IMG/VR virus record: IMGVR_UViG_3300044949_002421
Span: 1-64,000 of that record
DNA length: 64,000 nucleotides
Strand: one strand, 5' to 3'
Origin: a virus
Shown here one piece after another: positions 1 to 8,081 of the stretch. Every line of letters begins with the position of its first letter. The first letter of the stretch is position 1. Position numbers and translations under genes: made by a program. The notes below the pieces were generated by a model. That model was not told where the DNA came from, did not search any database, and saw only the letters and a list, made by a program, of their open reading frames with translations.

Positions 1-248
1 GCCGAGTATTGGAAAGAGGGAGCCACAGCGACAGCGTAGGCCACCCCGACCCACCCCCGAAATCGGGCTCTGGGTCACTAGCGGGTAGCGGAATAAAAAA
101 AAGTATGGGACCCACCCCTCCCCCACCAAATTTTTTTACAGGGTCATGGGGCCCCCTTACCCACCCCCAATATCTTTAAGGTCACAAATTGTGACCACCC
201 CCCTGCAATTATTTTTGCGTATCCCCCGCCGGGGGGTATGGGAATTTA
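1..248. other. non-coding left edge
   Basis: No gene seen. The stretch is rich in C runs with several short T and A tracts. It ends in a GC-rich inverted repeat (about 223-237) just before the first gene and contains the palindrome listed at 180-196. It probably holds the upstream control region of the gene at 249. Confidence 0.5.
180..196. promoter_or_regulatory. perfect palindrome, likely operator
   Basis: GGTCACAA and TTGTGACC flank a single A, giving perfect 8-bp arms. It sits about 50 bp upstream of the gene at 249. The short arms and odd centre fit a dimeric repressor site better than a terminator, since no T-tract follows. The binding protein is unknown. Confidence 0.45.
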
Positions 249-611
249 ATGAGGGCATTAGTGATTGATCCTTGCTGCCAGCCTCAGATTTATGAGGAGA
301 CGGTGACGGGCTCGACCAAGGGGATTGTGGAAATCCTGCGTGGTTCGCCCGAGCCTGTCCGGATCAATGACAATGAAATCATGTATGTGAACGAGGAGGC
401 CCTGATGGACAGCGATTGCTTGGGTGGGTTTATTGTGATGGAAAAGGGCGAGGACGACATTTTGGTCATGAAGCGGTTTATTGGGCGGGCGGTGATCCTT
501 GGGATTGGCAAGACCGGCAGGACCAAGTCGACCTCGCTGCAGCTTTTGGATTTAAGCCGGCGGGTATGTGTGCTGCCGGGCAAGCGGGTTGGGCCCAAGC
601 TTTTCAAATGA
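249..611 (+). CDS. DUF3846-like protein
   Basis: 120 residues. The start (MRALVIDP), the central 'MYVNEEAL' and the later 'GRAVILGIG' follow the pattern of DUF3846 proteins, small phage proteins of unknown role. It is a diverged paralogue of the gene at 1153. Both open with M-[RK]-A-[IL]-[VL]-I-D-P and have a Gly/Ile-rich strand before the C-terminus. The C-terminus is basic (GKRVGPK). The start is preceded by neither a clear SD nor the AAAACA/TAATT signal. The next gene overlaps it by 4 nt (ATGA), suggesting translational coupling. Confidence 0.65.
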   Translation: MRALVIDPCCQPQIYEETVTGSTKGIVEILRGSPEPVRINDNEIMYVNEEALMDSDCLGGFIVMEKGEDDILVMKRFIGRAVILGIGKTGRTKSTSLQLLDLSRRVCVLPGKRVGPKLFK

Positions 612-769
612 GGCTGGCTTTGGCTTGGATCCTTTATTTTGCCGGGGACGTCGTTTCCAAGACGATATTGCGTCTGGGTATCGGCTACGGGATCTACAGC
701 TGGCTGATGGGCAAATCCGTGGATCTGGACGACAAGGACCGTATATGGAAGCCGGTCGCCAAACGCTAA
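608..769 (+). CDS. small membrane-associated protein
   Basis: 53 residues starting at the ATG that overlaps the TGA of the preceding gene. The first 35 residues are hydrophobic or aromatic (LAWILYFAGD, then GIGYGIYSWLM) and the tail is charged (DLDDKDRIWKP). This suggests one N-terminal membrane segment. No family recognised. Confidence 0.5.
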   Translation: MRLALAWILYFAGDVVSKTILRLGIGYGIYSWLMGKSVDLDDKDRIWKPVAKR

Positions 770-1152
770 TGGCCTTCTTTGCGCCGTAAAAATGCCTTAA
801 AATTCGGTTCGCCTCCGGATAGGGTCAGGACAGCACCCCGCCCCTCTCAAGCCCATTATAGGCCTTTATAAGCCTATTAGCTGACATTATAAATTGACCA
901 TGCTTGGTCGAATAAGCTTGACCACTAGACCACGTCCCCTCCCCTGTACCCCACCCCGCTTTAGCGGGTAGCCATAACGCAAAAGCAAAGTCTCTTCATT
1001 GATTTTCAAATTAAAAATTGAGTCGTCGTTTACGCGTACACGGCAACTTCATATAGCGTTGGAGTGATGAGAAAGGGAAAGGAGAGCCAAGGAGGCAAAG
1101 TCAGGGATGGGGGTTCCAAGGGGGAAGGGAAACAGCTAGGGTAATTGCATTC
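770..1152. other. non-coding stretch with inverted repeats
   Basis: No convincing gene. Two inverted repeats stand out: ATAGGC/GCCTAT (858-863 with 872-877) and GACCA/TGGTC (896-900 with 905-909). The stretch 870-895 is AT-rich and could hold a promoter, but no good -35/-10 pair was found. It ends in the start signal of the gene at 1153. Confidence 0.4.
1130..1152 (+). promoter_or_regulatory. A-box/TAATT start signal (1)
   Basis: AAACA at 1130-1134 with its C at 1133, and TAATT at 1142-1146. The C-to-T spacing is 9. The ATG at 1153 lies 11 nt after the T, one more than usual. Confidence 0.75.
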
Positions 1153-1464
1153 ATGAAAGCCATACTGATCGACCCTCAAGGGAAACCGCCCGTCAGCGAA
1201 ATCGAAGTCGAAAATGAATTGGAGCCGCTCCAGAAAATGGTCGGCGGCTATCTGGAGGCCCACCGGCTGGAAGGCGGCGATGTCCTCCTTGTGGACGAGG
1301 AGTGGACCATGAAGGCCAACCCAAACTTCAAGGGAAAGTTCACCCTCGGCCGGTTCACCTTTGGCGGCCGGGGCCTGATCGTCGGATCCAAGGGCGACAA
1401 TTTCACCGCACCCAAACTCAACCTTCTGGCCGCCTCAAGCTTGGTTAATATACATATTAGTTAA
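1153..1464 (+). CDS. DUF3846-like protein
   Basis: 103 residues. MKAILIDP, 'LQKMVGGYLEA', 'GDVLLVDEEW' and 'GGRGLIVG' match the usual order of DUF3846 elements: an N-terminal strand, 'lq..vgG.ie', 'vlv.dEe' and a closing 'G.alivG'. It is a paralogue of the protein at 249 and closer to the family norm. The function of the family is unknown. The gene has its own start signal and stands alone before the 9-bp repeat array. Confidence 0.75.
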   Translation: MKAILIDPQGKPPVSEIEVENELEPLQKMVGGYLEAHRLEGGDVLLVDEEWTMKANPNFKGKFTLGRFTFGGRGLIVGSKGDNFTAPKLNLLAASSLVNIHIS

Positions 1465-1480
1465 ACTTATCGTCATTCAA

Positions 1481-1627
1481 GTGTCACGAGTGTCCCAAGT
1501 GTCACGAGTGTCTTTCACTAAAAAGATAAAAATACCCAAGCGTCACAAGTGTCACAGGGCGTACTGGAGGCTAGAGGAAGCTACAAAGTGTGTTGTGACA
1601 GCGTGACACTCGTGACAGACGTGACAC
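1481..1627. repeat. two facing arrays of 9-bp GTGTCAC repeats
   Basis: Left array: GTGTC units start at 1481, 1490, 1499 and 1508, exactly 9 bp apart (GTGTCACGA, GTGTCCCAA, GTGTCACGA, GTGTCTTTC). A further pair lies at 1540 (GCGTCACAA) and 1549 (GTGTCACAG). Right array, opposite orientation: GTGACA units at 1595, 1603, 1612 and 1621. About 38 bp of other sequence separates the halves, so the DNA could fold into a long imperfect stem. It lies directly upstream of the serine recombinase gene. Likely roles are a recombination (res-like) site, a replication iteron array, or an operator. Confidence 0.8.
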
Positions 1628-1634
1628 TCGACTT

Positions 1635-1658
1635 AAAAACACGGCGGGTAATTGGTGT
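1635..1658 (+). promoter_or_regulatory. A-box/TAATT start signal (2)
   Basis: AAAAACA at 1635-1641 (C at 1640), TAATT at 1649-1653, ATG at 1659; spacings 9 and 10. Its A-box and spacer are identical to the leftward copy at 52329-52352. Confidence 0.85.
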
Positions 1659-2249
1659 ATGAACGCCGGCATCTACATCAGAGTATCCACCGAAGACCAG
1701 CACACCGACCTACAAAAACAGGAGCTTATCGCCATCGCCCAAAAGCGGGATTGGCAATACGCCATTTATGAGGATTTCGCCATGTCGGGGGCCAAACAGG
1801 ATCGCCCCTCCCTCGCCCGCCTCCTTGGGGACTGCCAGTCCGGGGCCATCCAAGTCGTCCTAGCCTACAAGCTCGACCGCTTGGGCCGGTCCACCCAGCA
1901 CCTCGCCGGCATCATCAACACCCTCTTGGAGTGCAACGCCGGCCTCTGCGTCCCGTCCCAAGGCATCGACACCTCCGCCGGATCCATCAACCCCGCCTCC
2001 AAACTCCAGCTCAACGTGCTTGCCGCCGTGGCCGAGTTCGAGCGCGACCTCATCCGCGAGCGCACCAAGTCGGGCATGAAAGCAGCCAAGGCCCGTGGCA
2101 TTCATGTCGGCCGGCGCGCCACCTACACCGAAGACCATAGAAATGTCGCACGAAAACTTTTGTCTTGCGGACCCCTCACCCTCAAGAAACTTGCACCCAT
2201 GGTCGGACTACCCATCACCACGACTTGGAGGATGCTGAAAACCTTATGA
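1659..2249 (+). CDS. serine recombinase (resolvase/invertase type)
   Basis: 196 residues, the normal size for a Tn3-type resolvase or DNA invertase. The catalytic Ser10 lies in 'YIRVSTEDQ'. 'YKLDRLGRS' and 'EFERDLIRERTKSG' supply the conserved Arg-rich active-site segments and the start of the E helix. The C-terminal 45 residues (GRRATYT to the end) form a short HTH for DNA binding. Small recombinases of this class resolve multimers or invert segments at paired short sites. The inverted 9-bp repeat array immediately upstream is the obvious candidate target. There is no large C-terminal domain, so a large-serine-integrase role is unlikely. Confidence 0.92.
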   Translation: MNAGIYIRVSTEDQHTDLQKQELIAIAQKRDWQYAIYEDFAMSGAKQDRPSLARLLGDCQSGAIQVVLAYKLDRLGRSTQHLAGIINTLLECNAGLCVPSQGIDTSAGSINPASKLQLNVLAAVAEFERDLIRERTKSGMKAAKARGIHVGRRATYTEDHRNVARKLLSCGPLTLKKLAPMVGLPITTTWRMLKTL

Positions 2250-2356
2250 ATATTTTGCTCGATATCCCAGCCCAGCCAAAAGACATCGACCTTCTCGGTC
2301 TTTTGATGCTCCCGATTTTTCTCATTTTGGCCGCGCTTTGGGTTTCCCAAAAATGA
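2246..2356 (+). CDS. small single-span membrane protein
   Basis: 36 residues, starting at the ATG overlapping the recombinase stop. About 20 hydrophobic residues (LLGLLMLPIFLILAALWV) end just before the C-terminal SQK. Unknown role, probably membrane anchored. It is coupled by ATGA overlaps to both neighbours. Confidence 0.5.
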   Translation: MNILLDIPAQPKDIDLLGLLMLPIFLILAALWVSQK

Positions 2357-2562
2357 GCGTCAAGCGTCTTACCTACTTGGATGATGTTCTTGCCTTTGCT
2401 TCCGAAAGGATTCGGACCATCCGGAAAGGCTGGAGCAACGCAGAAGAACGGGCCAACAGGGACATTGTCGCCCACATCGACTTGGCCAGCCAAATCACCA
2501 AGGAGCTTCTCCGGCGGGCCAAAACATTTCAAAAACGCGACATGGAGGTTAAGAAAAAATGA
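2353..2562 (+). CDS. hypothetical helical protein
   Basis: 69 residues from the ATG in the ATGA overlap with the previous gene. Charged and probably all helical, with a Lys-rich C-terminus (KRDMEVKKK). No family recognised. Confidence 0.5.
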   Translation: MSVKRLTYLDDVLAFASERIRTIRKGWSNAEERANRDIVAHIDLASQITKELLRRAKTFQKRDMEVKKK

Positions 2563-2768
2563 AGTTTGAATGCGAAACAGCCGAGCTTGGCAGATATGCG
2601 TCCGAAAAGGTCCTGAAGGACGGGCTTTCCCAGATGACCGAGGCCAACATGTCTCTTTTTGCGGAAAACCAGATTTTACGCTCCCGACTCGACCGGATGG
2701 CCGAATACCTTCGCCACGTTTCCATGCTCCACGAGGAACACGAAACAGGCGGGGTAATTGGTGCATGA
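2559..2768 (+). CDS. hypothetical coiled-coil protein
   Basis: 69 residues with a central leucine-spaced helix (ENQILRSRLDRMAEYLRH). It overlaps the previous stop by 4 nt. Its last codons read through the start signal of the next gene. Confidence 0.5.
   Translation: MKFECETAELGRYASEKVLKDGLSQMTEANMSLFAENQILRSRLDRMAEYLRHVSMLHEEHETGGVIGA
2743..2764 (+). promoter_or_regulatory. A-box/TAATT start signal (3)
   Basis: AAACA with its C at 2746, TAATT at 2755-2759, ATG at 2765; spacings 9 and 10. It lies inside the 3' end of the preceding gene. Confidence 0.85.
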
Positions 2769-3190
2769 AACAAATCATCGCATCCATCCTGATCGCAACC
2801 GCAACCACCCAAGCCCAGCAGTCTTTCTGGCCGAAGGACATGCAAGTCATGTTCGAGGGCCGGGAATACGAGCTGTCTGCCACAGACGAACGAAAGCTTA
2901 TTTGCCGTGTTCATAAATACATGGGTGGCCACATGTACGAAGTGGAGTTGCCCAGAAAATTTAACTGGGTCGGGGGCGGTGGAACCGTCAGAGGCACACG
3001 CCAAGGCGAGCCGGTGTATCAATATGAAACCGACCCCAAGAAGCGGATTATCTTGAACATCTCGACTTGGGCCTCGATTCGCGAGCTCCATGTGGACTCA
3101 CGCATGACTAGGGAGAAAAGGGAGACCTACGCCCACAAGGAAAACTGGGAGTCCATCGACAGGACATACGGCTCGGCCTCATGGAAATAG
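2765..3190 (+). CDS. secreted hypothetical protein
   Basis: 141 residues. The frame is open further upstream, but the ATG at 2765 is chosen because it has the start signal and gives a clean signal peptide: MKQ, a hydrophobic stretch IIASILIA, then TTQAQQ with a likely cleavage after AQA. The mature part is rich in aromatic and charged residues with no recognised domain. An early exported phage protein could act at the cell envelope, for example in superinfection exclusion; this is inference. Confidence 0.6.
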   Translation: MKQIIASILIATATTQAQQSFWPKDMQVMFEGREYELSATDERKLICRVHKYMGGHMYEVELPRKFNWVGGGGTVRGTRQGEPVYQYETDPKKRIILNISTWASIRELHVDSRMTREKRETYAHKENWESIDRTYGSASWK

Positions 3191-3660
3191 AACTCAGCAA
3201 CTACAAGTGGCCACAGGACGACTTCTCTACATGGAAATTTGCAATTCAGGAACACAATAGGTGGAAGCCATATATGGTCATCATAACCAGAACATTTCCG
3301 GTCGGAGATTTTGATTTTGAGAAACCATCCATCAGCGAGCCACATCGCATTTACAAAACAATGCGGGGATGGAGGGTTTTTTACACGGGAAGGATTGCCC
3401 CGGACATTACCGAAATGCGGTCGGTGATGAAGTACGACGGCGCGGACCCCGACTACATCAAGGTTCTTGGGAAATCAAAATACTACACCGCAAGACTGAC
3501 CCCCAAGATTGATAAATTATGCGCCGATGTCTTTGTCGGCGGAGACGTTGGCGTTGTCTCTTTTTTGTCTGAAAAGGGAAAAAGATTGCCGGAATGGTCG
3601 GCGTTTATCGACATCCACGACAAAATGACAAATGCCACAAACGCCCAAAGGCTTGTATGA
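3181..3660 (+). CDS. hypothetical protein
   Basis: 159 residues, overlapping the previous gene by 10 nt and coupled to the next by ATGA. Mixed alpha/beta composition, many aromatic residues in the first half (NYKWPQDDFSTWKF). No signal peptide and no family recognised. Confidence 0.5.
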   Translation: MEIELSNYKWPQDDFSTWKFAIQEHNRWKPYMVIITRTFPVGDFDFEKPSISEPHRIYKTMRGWRVFYTGRIAPDITEMRSVMKYDGADPDYIKVLGKSKYYTARLTPKIDKLCADVFVGGDVGVVSFLSEKGKRLPEWSAFIDIHDKMTNATNAQRLV

Positions 3661-3878
3661 TTACCCAGCTAAACCCAGAGGTTTGGATGATGACCCCCAA
3701 GGGCGAGGGCTTGGCCTTTCTTGTCACCGACTACGGCCTAGACCACAACAAAGTCTTCACCGTCCTGCTCCAGTCCGGAGACATTCTTGATTTTGACCTT
3801 AAGGACTGTCGCAGATGCGAGAACGCAACATACGGCCTGACGGAAATGCCCAAGCCCCCTGCCCCGCACTATCCATGA
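3657..3878 (+). CDS. hypothetical protein
   Basis: 73 residues from the ATG overlapping the previous TGA (MITQLNPEVW). 'LVTDYGLDHNKVFTVLLQSGDI..FDLKDCR' looks like a small beta-barrel of the kind often seen in phage proteins that report or bind tail material. No firm assignment. Confidence 0.5.
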   Translation: MITQLNPEVWMMTPKGEGLAFLVTDYGLDHNKVFTVLLQSGDILDFDLKDCRRCENATYGLTEMPKPPAPHYP

Positions 3879-4006
3879 GCTGCGAAATCGAGCTTAAGCT
3901 AATCACGGGGATCCCCGATTCAGCAAAAATAAAAACTATAGATATCCAGCATGGAGATATTTCCATGACAACAAGAACACCGGACCTCGACGAGGGCGAC
4001 GCATAA
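3875..4006 (+). CDS. small hypothetical protein
   Basis: 43 residues starting in an ATGA overlap. Acidic end (TPDLDEGDA). Unknown. Confidence 0.4.
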   Translation: MSCEIELKLITGIPDSAKIKTIDIQHGDISMTTRTPDLDEGDA

Positions 4007-4032
4007 GCAGATAAAGAAATTGCGAACAGGGC

Positions 4033-4275
4033 ATGGTTAAGCACCTTGACGACATGCCCAAAACCAACGAGTACGCTGGCCCAACGGTAAAGGACCGCTC
4101 TTGGGAGGCCTATGACAATTGGGCGAAGAAAAACCCAAAAGAAGCGGCGCTTAATCTTACATCCATGCAGGACGACCCAAGCTTTCGAGAACACGCTTAC
4201 GGCAAGGAATATATCGACGCAGTCAATAAGCAGAAAAAGAAGGAAATGGAAACTTTTAACAAAAAGGTAAAATAA
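4033..4275 (+). CDS. hypothetical charged protein
   Basis: 80 residues, strongly charged, ending in a basic helix (KQKKKEMETFNKKVK). It precedes the gene at 4277 by 1 nt, which suggests one transcript with the fibre gene. Confidence 0.5.
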   Translation: MVKHLDDMPKTNEYAGPTVKDRSWEAYDNWAKKNPKEAALNLTSMQDDPSFREHAYGKEYIDAVNKQKKKEMETFNKKVK

Positions 4276-4276
4276 A

Positions 4277-4645
4277 ATGCCCTCCAAAGTATTCAGCAAA
4301 GGCGACATGATGGACAACCTCCCGCAGAAAACCTCGATGGGTGGCGGCGGAACTGCCGACTCCTATCGCGGACCCAGCGCCGGCGACATCAAGGCGTATT
4401 ACAAGGGCTTTAATGAGGGGGTTCGCAAGGTTGAGGGCGACATCTTCAAGAGCCAATCCAAGGTTGGGAAAGCCGCCGTCCCGGCGATTGCGGCCACGAT
4501 TGGGTATACCGGCTACAACATGGTCAAGGCGACCAAAGCCGCCAGCGAAATGGAAAACAAAAAAAGCCGAACGGAATACGCAAAGAAGGCTAAAATGGCC
4601 GACAAGCCCCCAAAAATTAACCTTCGTAAGGCCTACGAGGAATAA
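4277..4645 (+). CDS. hypothetical protein with central hydrophobic segment
   Basis: 122 residues. Gly-rich N-terminal third, then a hydrophobic helix (AAVPAIAATIGYTGYNMV) followed by a Lys-rich tail. Its stop overlaps the ATG of the tail fibre by one base. Possibly a small virion or fibre-assembly protein, by position only. Confidence 0.45.
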   Translation: MPSKVFSKGDMMDNLPQKTSMGGGGTADSYRGPSAGDIKAYYKGFNEGVRKVEGDIFKSQSKVGKAAVPAIAATIGYTGYNMVKATKAASEMENKKSRTEYAKKAKMADKPPKINLRKAYEE

Positions 4646-7617
4646 TGTCAAACGCACCGTACTTAACTGGAGCGCTAGCCCAGCTTCCGGCAGTAGTGCT
4701 TCCACTCGCGGCAAAGGAGGACAAGAATCAGAAGGGAGTTCCCGATGGATACGCCCCGCTGGACTCGAATGCCAAAGTTCCGGTAGCAAATCTTCCCGAC
4801 CAGACATCGCTGGACGCCGAGGTGGACGCAAAGGTTGCGACTCATAACTCCAGCACAACCAATGTTCATGGCATAGCCAACACCGCAAACCTTGTTCTTA
4901 CAAATGATTCACGGCTTGCAGATTCAAGACAACCTACGGCCCACACTCATACTAAGTCAGAGATAACCGACTTTACTCACACCCATGCCGTAGCAGATGT
5001 AACCAATCTTCAAACATCCTTAGATACAAAGTTCCAGACTAACGTGGCGGTTCAAGATGTAACCATTAACAATTTTTTAACTCCGTACACAATACCTTCT
5101 GCAAGACTTAGTGCTTTTAGAATTTTCTTGGGAACCGAAGCGAACAGCGGAGTTGTCCGACTTCCAACAACAGCTAATGTTGGCGACAAGGTCTTTATCT
5201 TGATTGGTTTTTTGGGTTTTACGGGGGGTATTGGCAAAGGTGTTGAAGTGCAGAGTCAACAACTTGCTGGGCCACCACCGCCCTCACTTCAATGGGTGCA
5301 AATCAAAGCATGGCAAGCCAATACCGCCAATGGAGGAATCTTTAATCAAAAAGTCTGCTTTGAGTACAATGGGACGACTTGGGATATAGCATTAGATTGG
5401 ACAGCCTTCAGACCTCCAACGCCAGAACTAATTGGCGCAGTATCTACGGGTGACTTCCGCCTTACAAATAGCAGAGCACCTACTGCCCACAAATCTTCTC
5501 ACGCAACGGGGGGCACGGACGCCATAACGCCATCCGACATTGGAGCACAGCCAGCGGGGTCTTATGCAGCCGCAAGTCACACTCATGCAATCTCGGATGT
5601 AACAAATCTTCAGACCGAACTAAACAATAAGCAAGCCAGCGGAACTTATGCCACTCTTGTTGGCGGGAAGGTTCCATCCGACCAGCTCCCTAGCTATGTG
5701 GACGATGTTTTGGAATTTGCCAACAACTCCGCATTCCCGGCAACTGGTGAAACTGGGATAATTTATGTTTCGCTCGCAACCAACAAAACATTCCGCTGGT
5801 CTGGCTCTGCCTATATTGAAGTCAGCTCAAGCGAGGTGACGTCTGTAAATACCAAAACTGGAACAGTCACGCTCACCGCGAGTGATGTTGGCGCGCCGTC
5901 CACAACTGACTCATCGGTTACGCATTTGCGGTCCGGTCCGAACAATGTTTATGTTTCTTCGACTGCGCTTGCTTCCGCATCTCTTTCTGGCGGACAAAAC
6001 ACGGCAGTAGGCGCTAGTGCGCTTGCTTCCAACACCACGGGAGAAAGTAACACCGCCGTCGGGACAAGTGCGCTTAGCTCTAACACCATAGGATTAGGCA
6101 ATACGGGGGTGGGGACGCTTGCTCTTAACTCAAACACCACGGGGAATGCAAATTCCGCTTTTGGGGTAAGTGCCCTTCGGCACAACACCGTCGGCGCAGG
6201 CAACACGGCCGTCGGGACAAGTGCCCTCCAAAACAATACCGCGTTAAACAACACGGCCGTCGGGGTTTCCGCACTTCAATCCAACACCACAGGATCAAGT
6301 AACGCCGCTGTTGGCGCAAATGCGCTTCAAAACAATGATTGGGGAGTCAATAATTCAGCTTTTGGCAGTTCAGCACTTGCCGCAAGCAACGCCTCAGACA
6401 ATTCAGCCTTTGGCAGGAGCGCGCTTGCCGCCAACCTTTCTGGACGATTTAATGTAGCAGTCGGTGGATATGCGCTTAAAAGCAACACAAGCGCAAACGC
6501 CAACACCGCCTGCGGCGAGCAGGCTCTTTCATTTAACCAGACAGGCGCGAGCAATTGCGCAGTTGGACAAGCCGCAATGCTTAACAATGTGTCCGGCGCA
6601 AGCAACTCGTCTCTTGGCGCCGGGTCACTTCAAAGCAATTCTACAGGCTCAAATAATGTAGCCATTGGATTGAATGCAGGGTTGACCATTACTACTGGTG
6701 GCGAAAACACGATTGTTGGCACATCCGCGAATACAGACGCAAACAACAGAAGTAGGTGCGTTGTGCTTGGGGCAAATGCCACTTCCGCCAATGTAGATGG
6801 CTCGCTGTCCATCGGCGGTTCCGGCGGAAACGCAATGACTGGACTAATAACTTCGTCTAGTCCAACGGATTATTTAAGGCTTTGGTTGAACGGGACCGAA
6901 TATAAGGCTCCGATACAACTTGGAAGTGCAACAGCAACAGTTGTTTTGAATAACGATAGCCGTCTACGGGCTATCCCAGCCGCTGTCCCACCAGTATCAC
7001 GGTTTGGTACGGGGACTGTTGGCAGAATCTCAAACGGCCTTTCGGCTGGGGGCTCCATCAATATTCCCGCAAACACCATGAGTGTTTTCCCAATTTACTT
7101 GCCTCAGGCAATCTCGGTTGTCGCCATAAGCCAAAGAACGTCTGGCACAACAGCGAATTGGCCCGGAACTCAGGCCGCGATTTCCTATACTTACAGGTTT
7201 TATTCGCATGGATTAGACAACATGCCGGGAGCTGCGCTTATTGGTAACAGCACTTTTGGAACTCCGGCAAATATAGGAACAAACACAAACTGGACAATTG
7301 ATACATCTGGTGGCGGTGGATTTTCCTTGCCGCAAGGCTGGGTATGGATGGGTATTTCCCCGATGGGGACTGCAATGGAAATCGCCGGCATTAGCACAAC
7401 CAATCTTTCTCTCGAGGGAATGATGTTTTCAAAATTAACTGGAGTTGGATTAAACCAGACAAGCACATTTAGTTCTTTTGCAACAGGAATAGCGACTGGC
7501 GGGATGCCGCCAGACACGCTGGCCGACAGAACGGTGGATCTGGCTGCAACAACCGCAAGCCAGTCCACCCTAAGGACCAGAGTGGGGGCACCAATGGTAT
7601 GGCTCCACTACGCATAA
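4645..7617 (+). CDS. tail fibre / spike with YadA-like head repeats
   Basis: 990 residues. The N-terminal part has phage-fibre repeats with paired histidines ('HTHTKSEITDF', 'HTHAVADVTNLQ', and 'ASHTHAISDVTNLQ' near residues 313-325). Residues about 445-695 are a long run of 14-16 residue repeats of the form N-T-A-V-G-x-S-A-L-x-S-N-T-T-G, the left-handed beta-roll signature of trimeric YadA-like heads. The C-terminal 250 residues are Gly/Thr-rich and could be the receptor-binding tip. The start has an SD-like GAGGA 5 nt upstream. Such proteins are trimeric adhesins. The repeat block likely varies in copy number between relatives. Confidence 0.85.
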   Translation: MSNAPYLTGALAQLPAVVLPLAAKEDKNQKGVPDGYAPLDSNAKVPVANLPDQTSLDAEVDAKVATHNSSTTNVHGIANTANLVLTNDSRLADSRQPTAHTHTKSEITDFTHTHAVADVTNLQTSLDTKFQTNVAVQDVTINNFLTPYTIPSARLSAFRIFLGTEANSGVVRLPTTANVGDKVFILIGFLGFTGGIGKGVEVQSQQLAGPPPPSLQWVQIKAWQANTANGGIFNQKVCFEYNGTTWDIALDWTAFRPPTPELIGAVSTGDFRLTNSRAPTAHKSSHATGGTDAITPSDIGAQPAGSYAAASHTHAISDVTNLQTELNNKQASGTYATLVGGKVPSDQLPSYVDDVLEFANNSAFPATGETGIIYVSLATNKTFRWSGSAYIEVSSSEVTSVNTKTGTVTLTASDVGAPSTTDSSVTHLRSGPNNVYVSSTALASASLSGGQNTAVGASALASNTTGESNTAVGTSALSSNTIGLGNTGVGTLALNSNTTGNANSAFGVSALRHNTVGAGNTAVGTSALQNNTALNNTAVGVSALQSNTTGSSNAAVGANALQNNDWGVNNSAFGSSALAASNASDNSAFGRSALAANLSGRFNVAVGGYALKSNTSANANTACGEQALSFNQTGASNCAVGQAAMLNNVSGASNSSLGAGSLQSNSTGSNNVAIGLNAGLTITTGGENTIVGTSANTDANNRSRCVVLGANATSANVDGSLSIGGSGGNAMTGLITSSSPTDYLRLWLNGTEYKAPIQLGSATATVVLNNDSRLRAIPAAVPPVSRFGTGTVGRISNGLSAGGSINIPANTMSVFPIYLPQAISVVAISQRTSGTTANWPGTQAAISYTYRFYSHGLDNMPGAALIGNSTFGTPANIGTNTNWTIDTSGGGGFSLPQGWVWMGISPMGTAMEIAGISTTNLSLEGMMFSKLTGVGLNQTSTFSSFATGIATGGMPPDTLADRTVDLAATTASQSTLRTRVGAPMVWLHYA

Positions 7618-7664
7618 AGATGAGACAGGAAAGAAGTTGGGCACAAAAAAACCGGAAACCCTTG

Positions 7665-7703
7665 CCTTGCCGGCTCACGCCGGCAGGGCTTTTTGGGTTT
7701 TTT
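7665..7703 (+). terminator. Rho-independent terminator
   Basis: Ten-base-pair stem CCTTGCCGGC / GCCGGCAGGG around a TCAC loop, followed by CTTTTTGGGTTTTTT. The upstream A-run and downstream T-run (CAAAAAAACC and GGTTTTTTG) can extend it. It separates the fibre gene from the packaging/virion module. Confidence 0.85.
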
Positions 7704-7783
7704 GTTTTGAAGACCTCAAACCAGAAGGAGATCACATCAATCTCTGCTGATGTCCCTGCGACATAGACCTGCCTCAACCCTTT

Positions 7784-7978
7784 ATGAGTCGTGAAAAGAA
7801 AATTATGTCCGCGCTTCAATACCTCTGGGACGAGGGCTTTCTAAAGCTCTGGGTGCAGGACGGAGAGGCAAGAGTGGCTCTTACAACAGAGGTTGAGGAA
7901 GCGCATGAGGCAATCCGGTCAAAATTTGCAATTAAAAAGGATTCGGCTGACTGGTGGAAAAATGAAACGAAAAAATAA
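7784..7978 (+). CDS. small hypothetical protein before TerL
   Basis: 64 residues (MSREKKIMSALQYLWDEG...), charged and helical. First gene after the terminator. Position before TerL would suit a small terminase, but it is too short and lacks a recognisable HTH. Confidence 0.5.
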   Translation: MSREKKIMSALQYLWDEGFLKLWVQDGEARVALTTEVEEAHEAIRSKFAIKKDSADWWKNETKK

Positions 7979-8081
7979 AGCCAAGTCTTTGTCAGAAAAA
8001 CGCAGGCTAAACCCAAACTTCGGAATGTGGAAGACTGCGCCATACGGACCCCCGGTTAAAAAATGGCCGAAAAAGAAATAA
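7962..8081 (+). CDS. small basic protein
   Basis: 39 residues starting MKRKNKAKSL, very rich in Lys and Arg. It overlaps both neighbours (17 nt with the previous gene, 19 nt with TerL). It may bind nucleic acid. No family recognised. Confidence 0.45.
   Translation: MKRKNKAKSLSEKRRLNPNFGMWKTAPYGPPVKKWPKKK

Noticed and set aside
1481-1627. CRISPR array
   Set aside because: Units are 9 bp with no spacers and half are inverted; no cas genes nearby.
1659-2249. Large serine integrase with nearby attP
   Set aside because: The protein is only 196 residues and lacks the zinc and coiled-coil domains; no attP-like core could be named.
2215-3091. Long minus-strand frames over the left early genes
   Set aside because: The plus-strand genes are linked by ATGA overlaps and a start signal; minus-strand frames have neither.
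4645-4869. Extra start for the tail fibre gene further downstream
   Set aside because: The first ATG has an SD-like GAGGA and overlaps the upstream stop, as elsewhere in this module.
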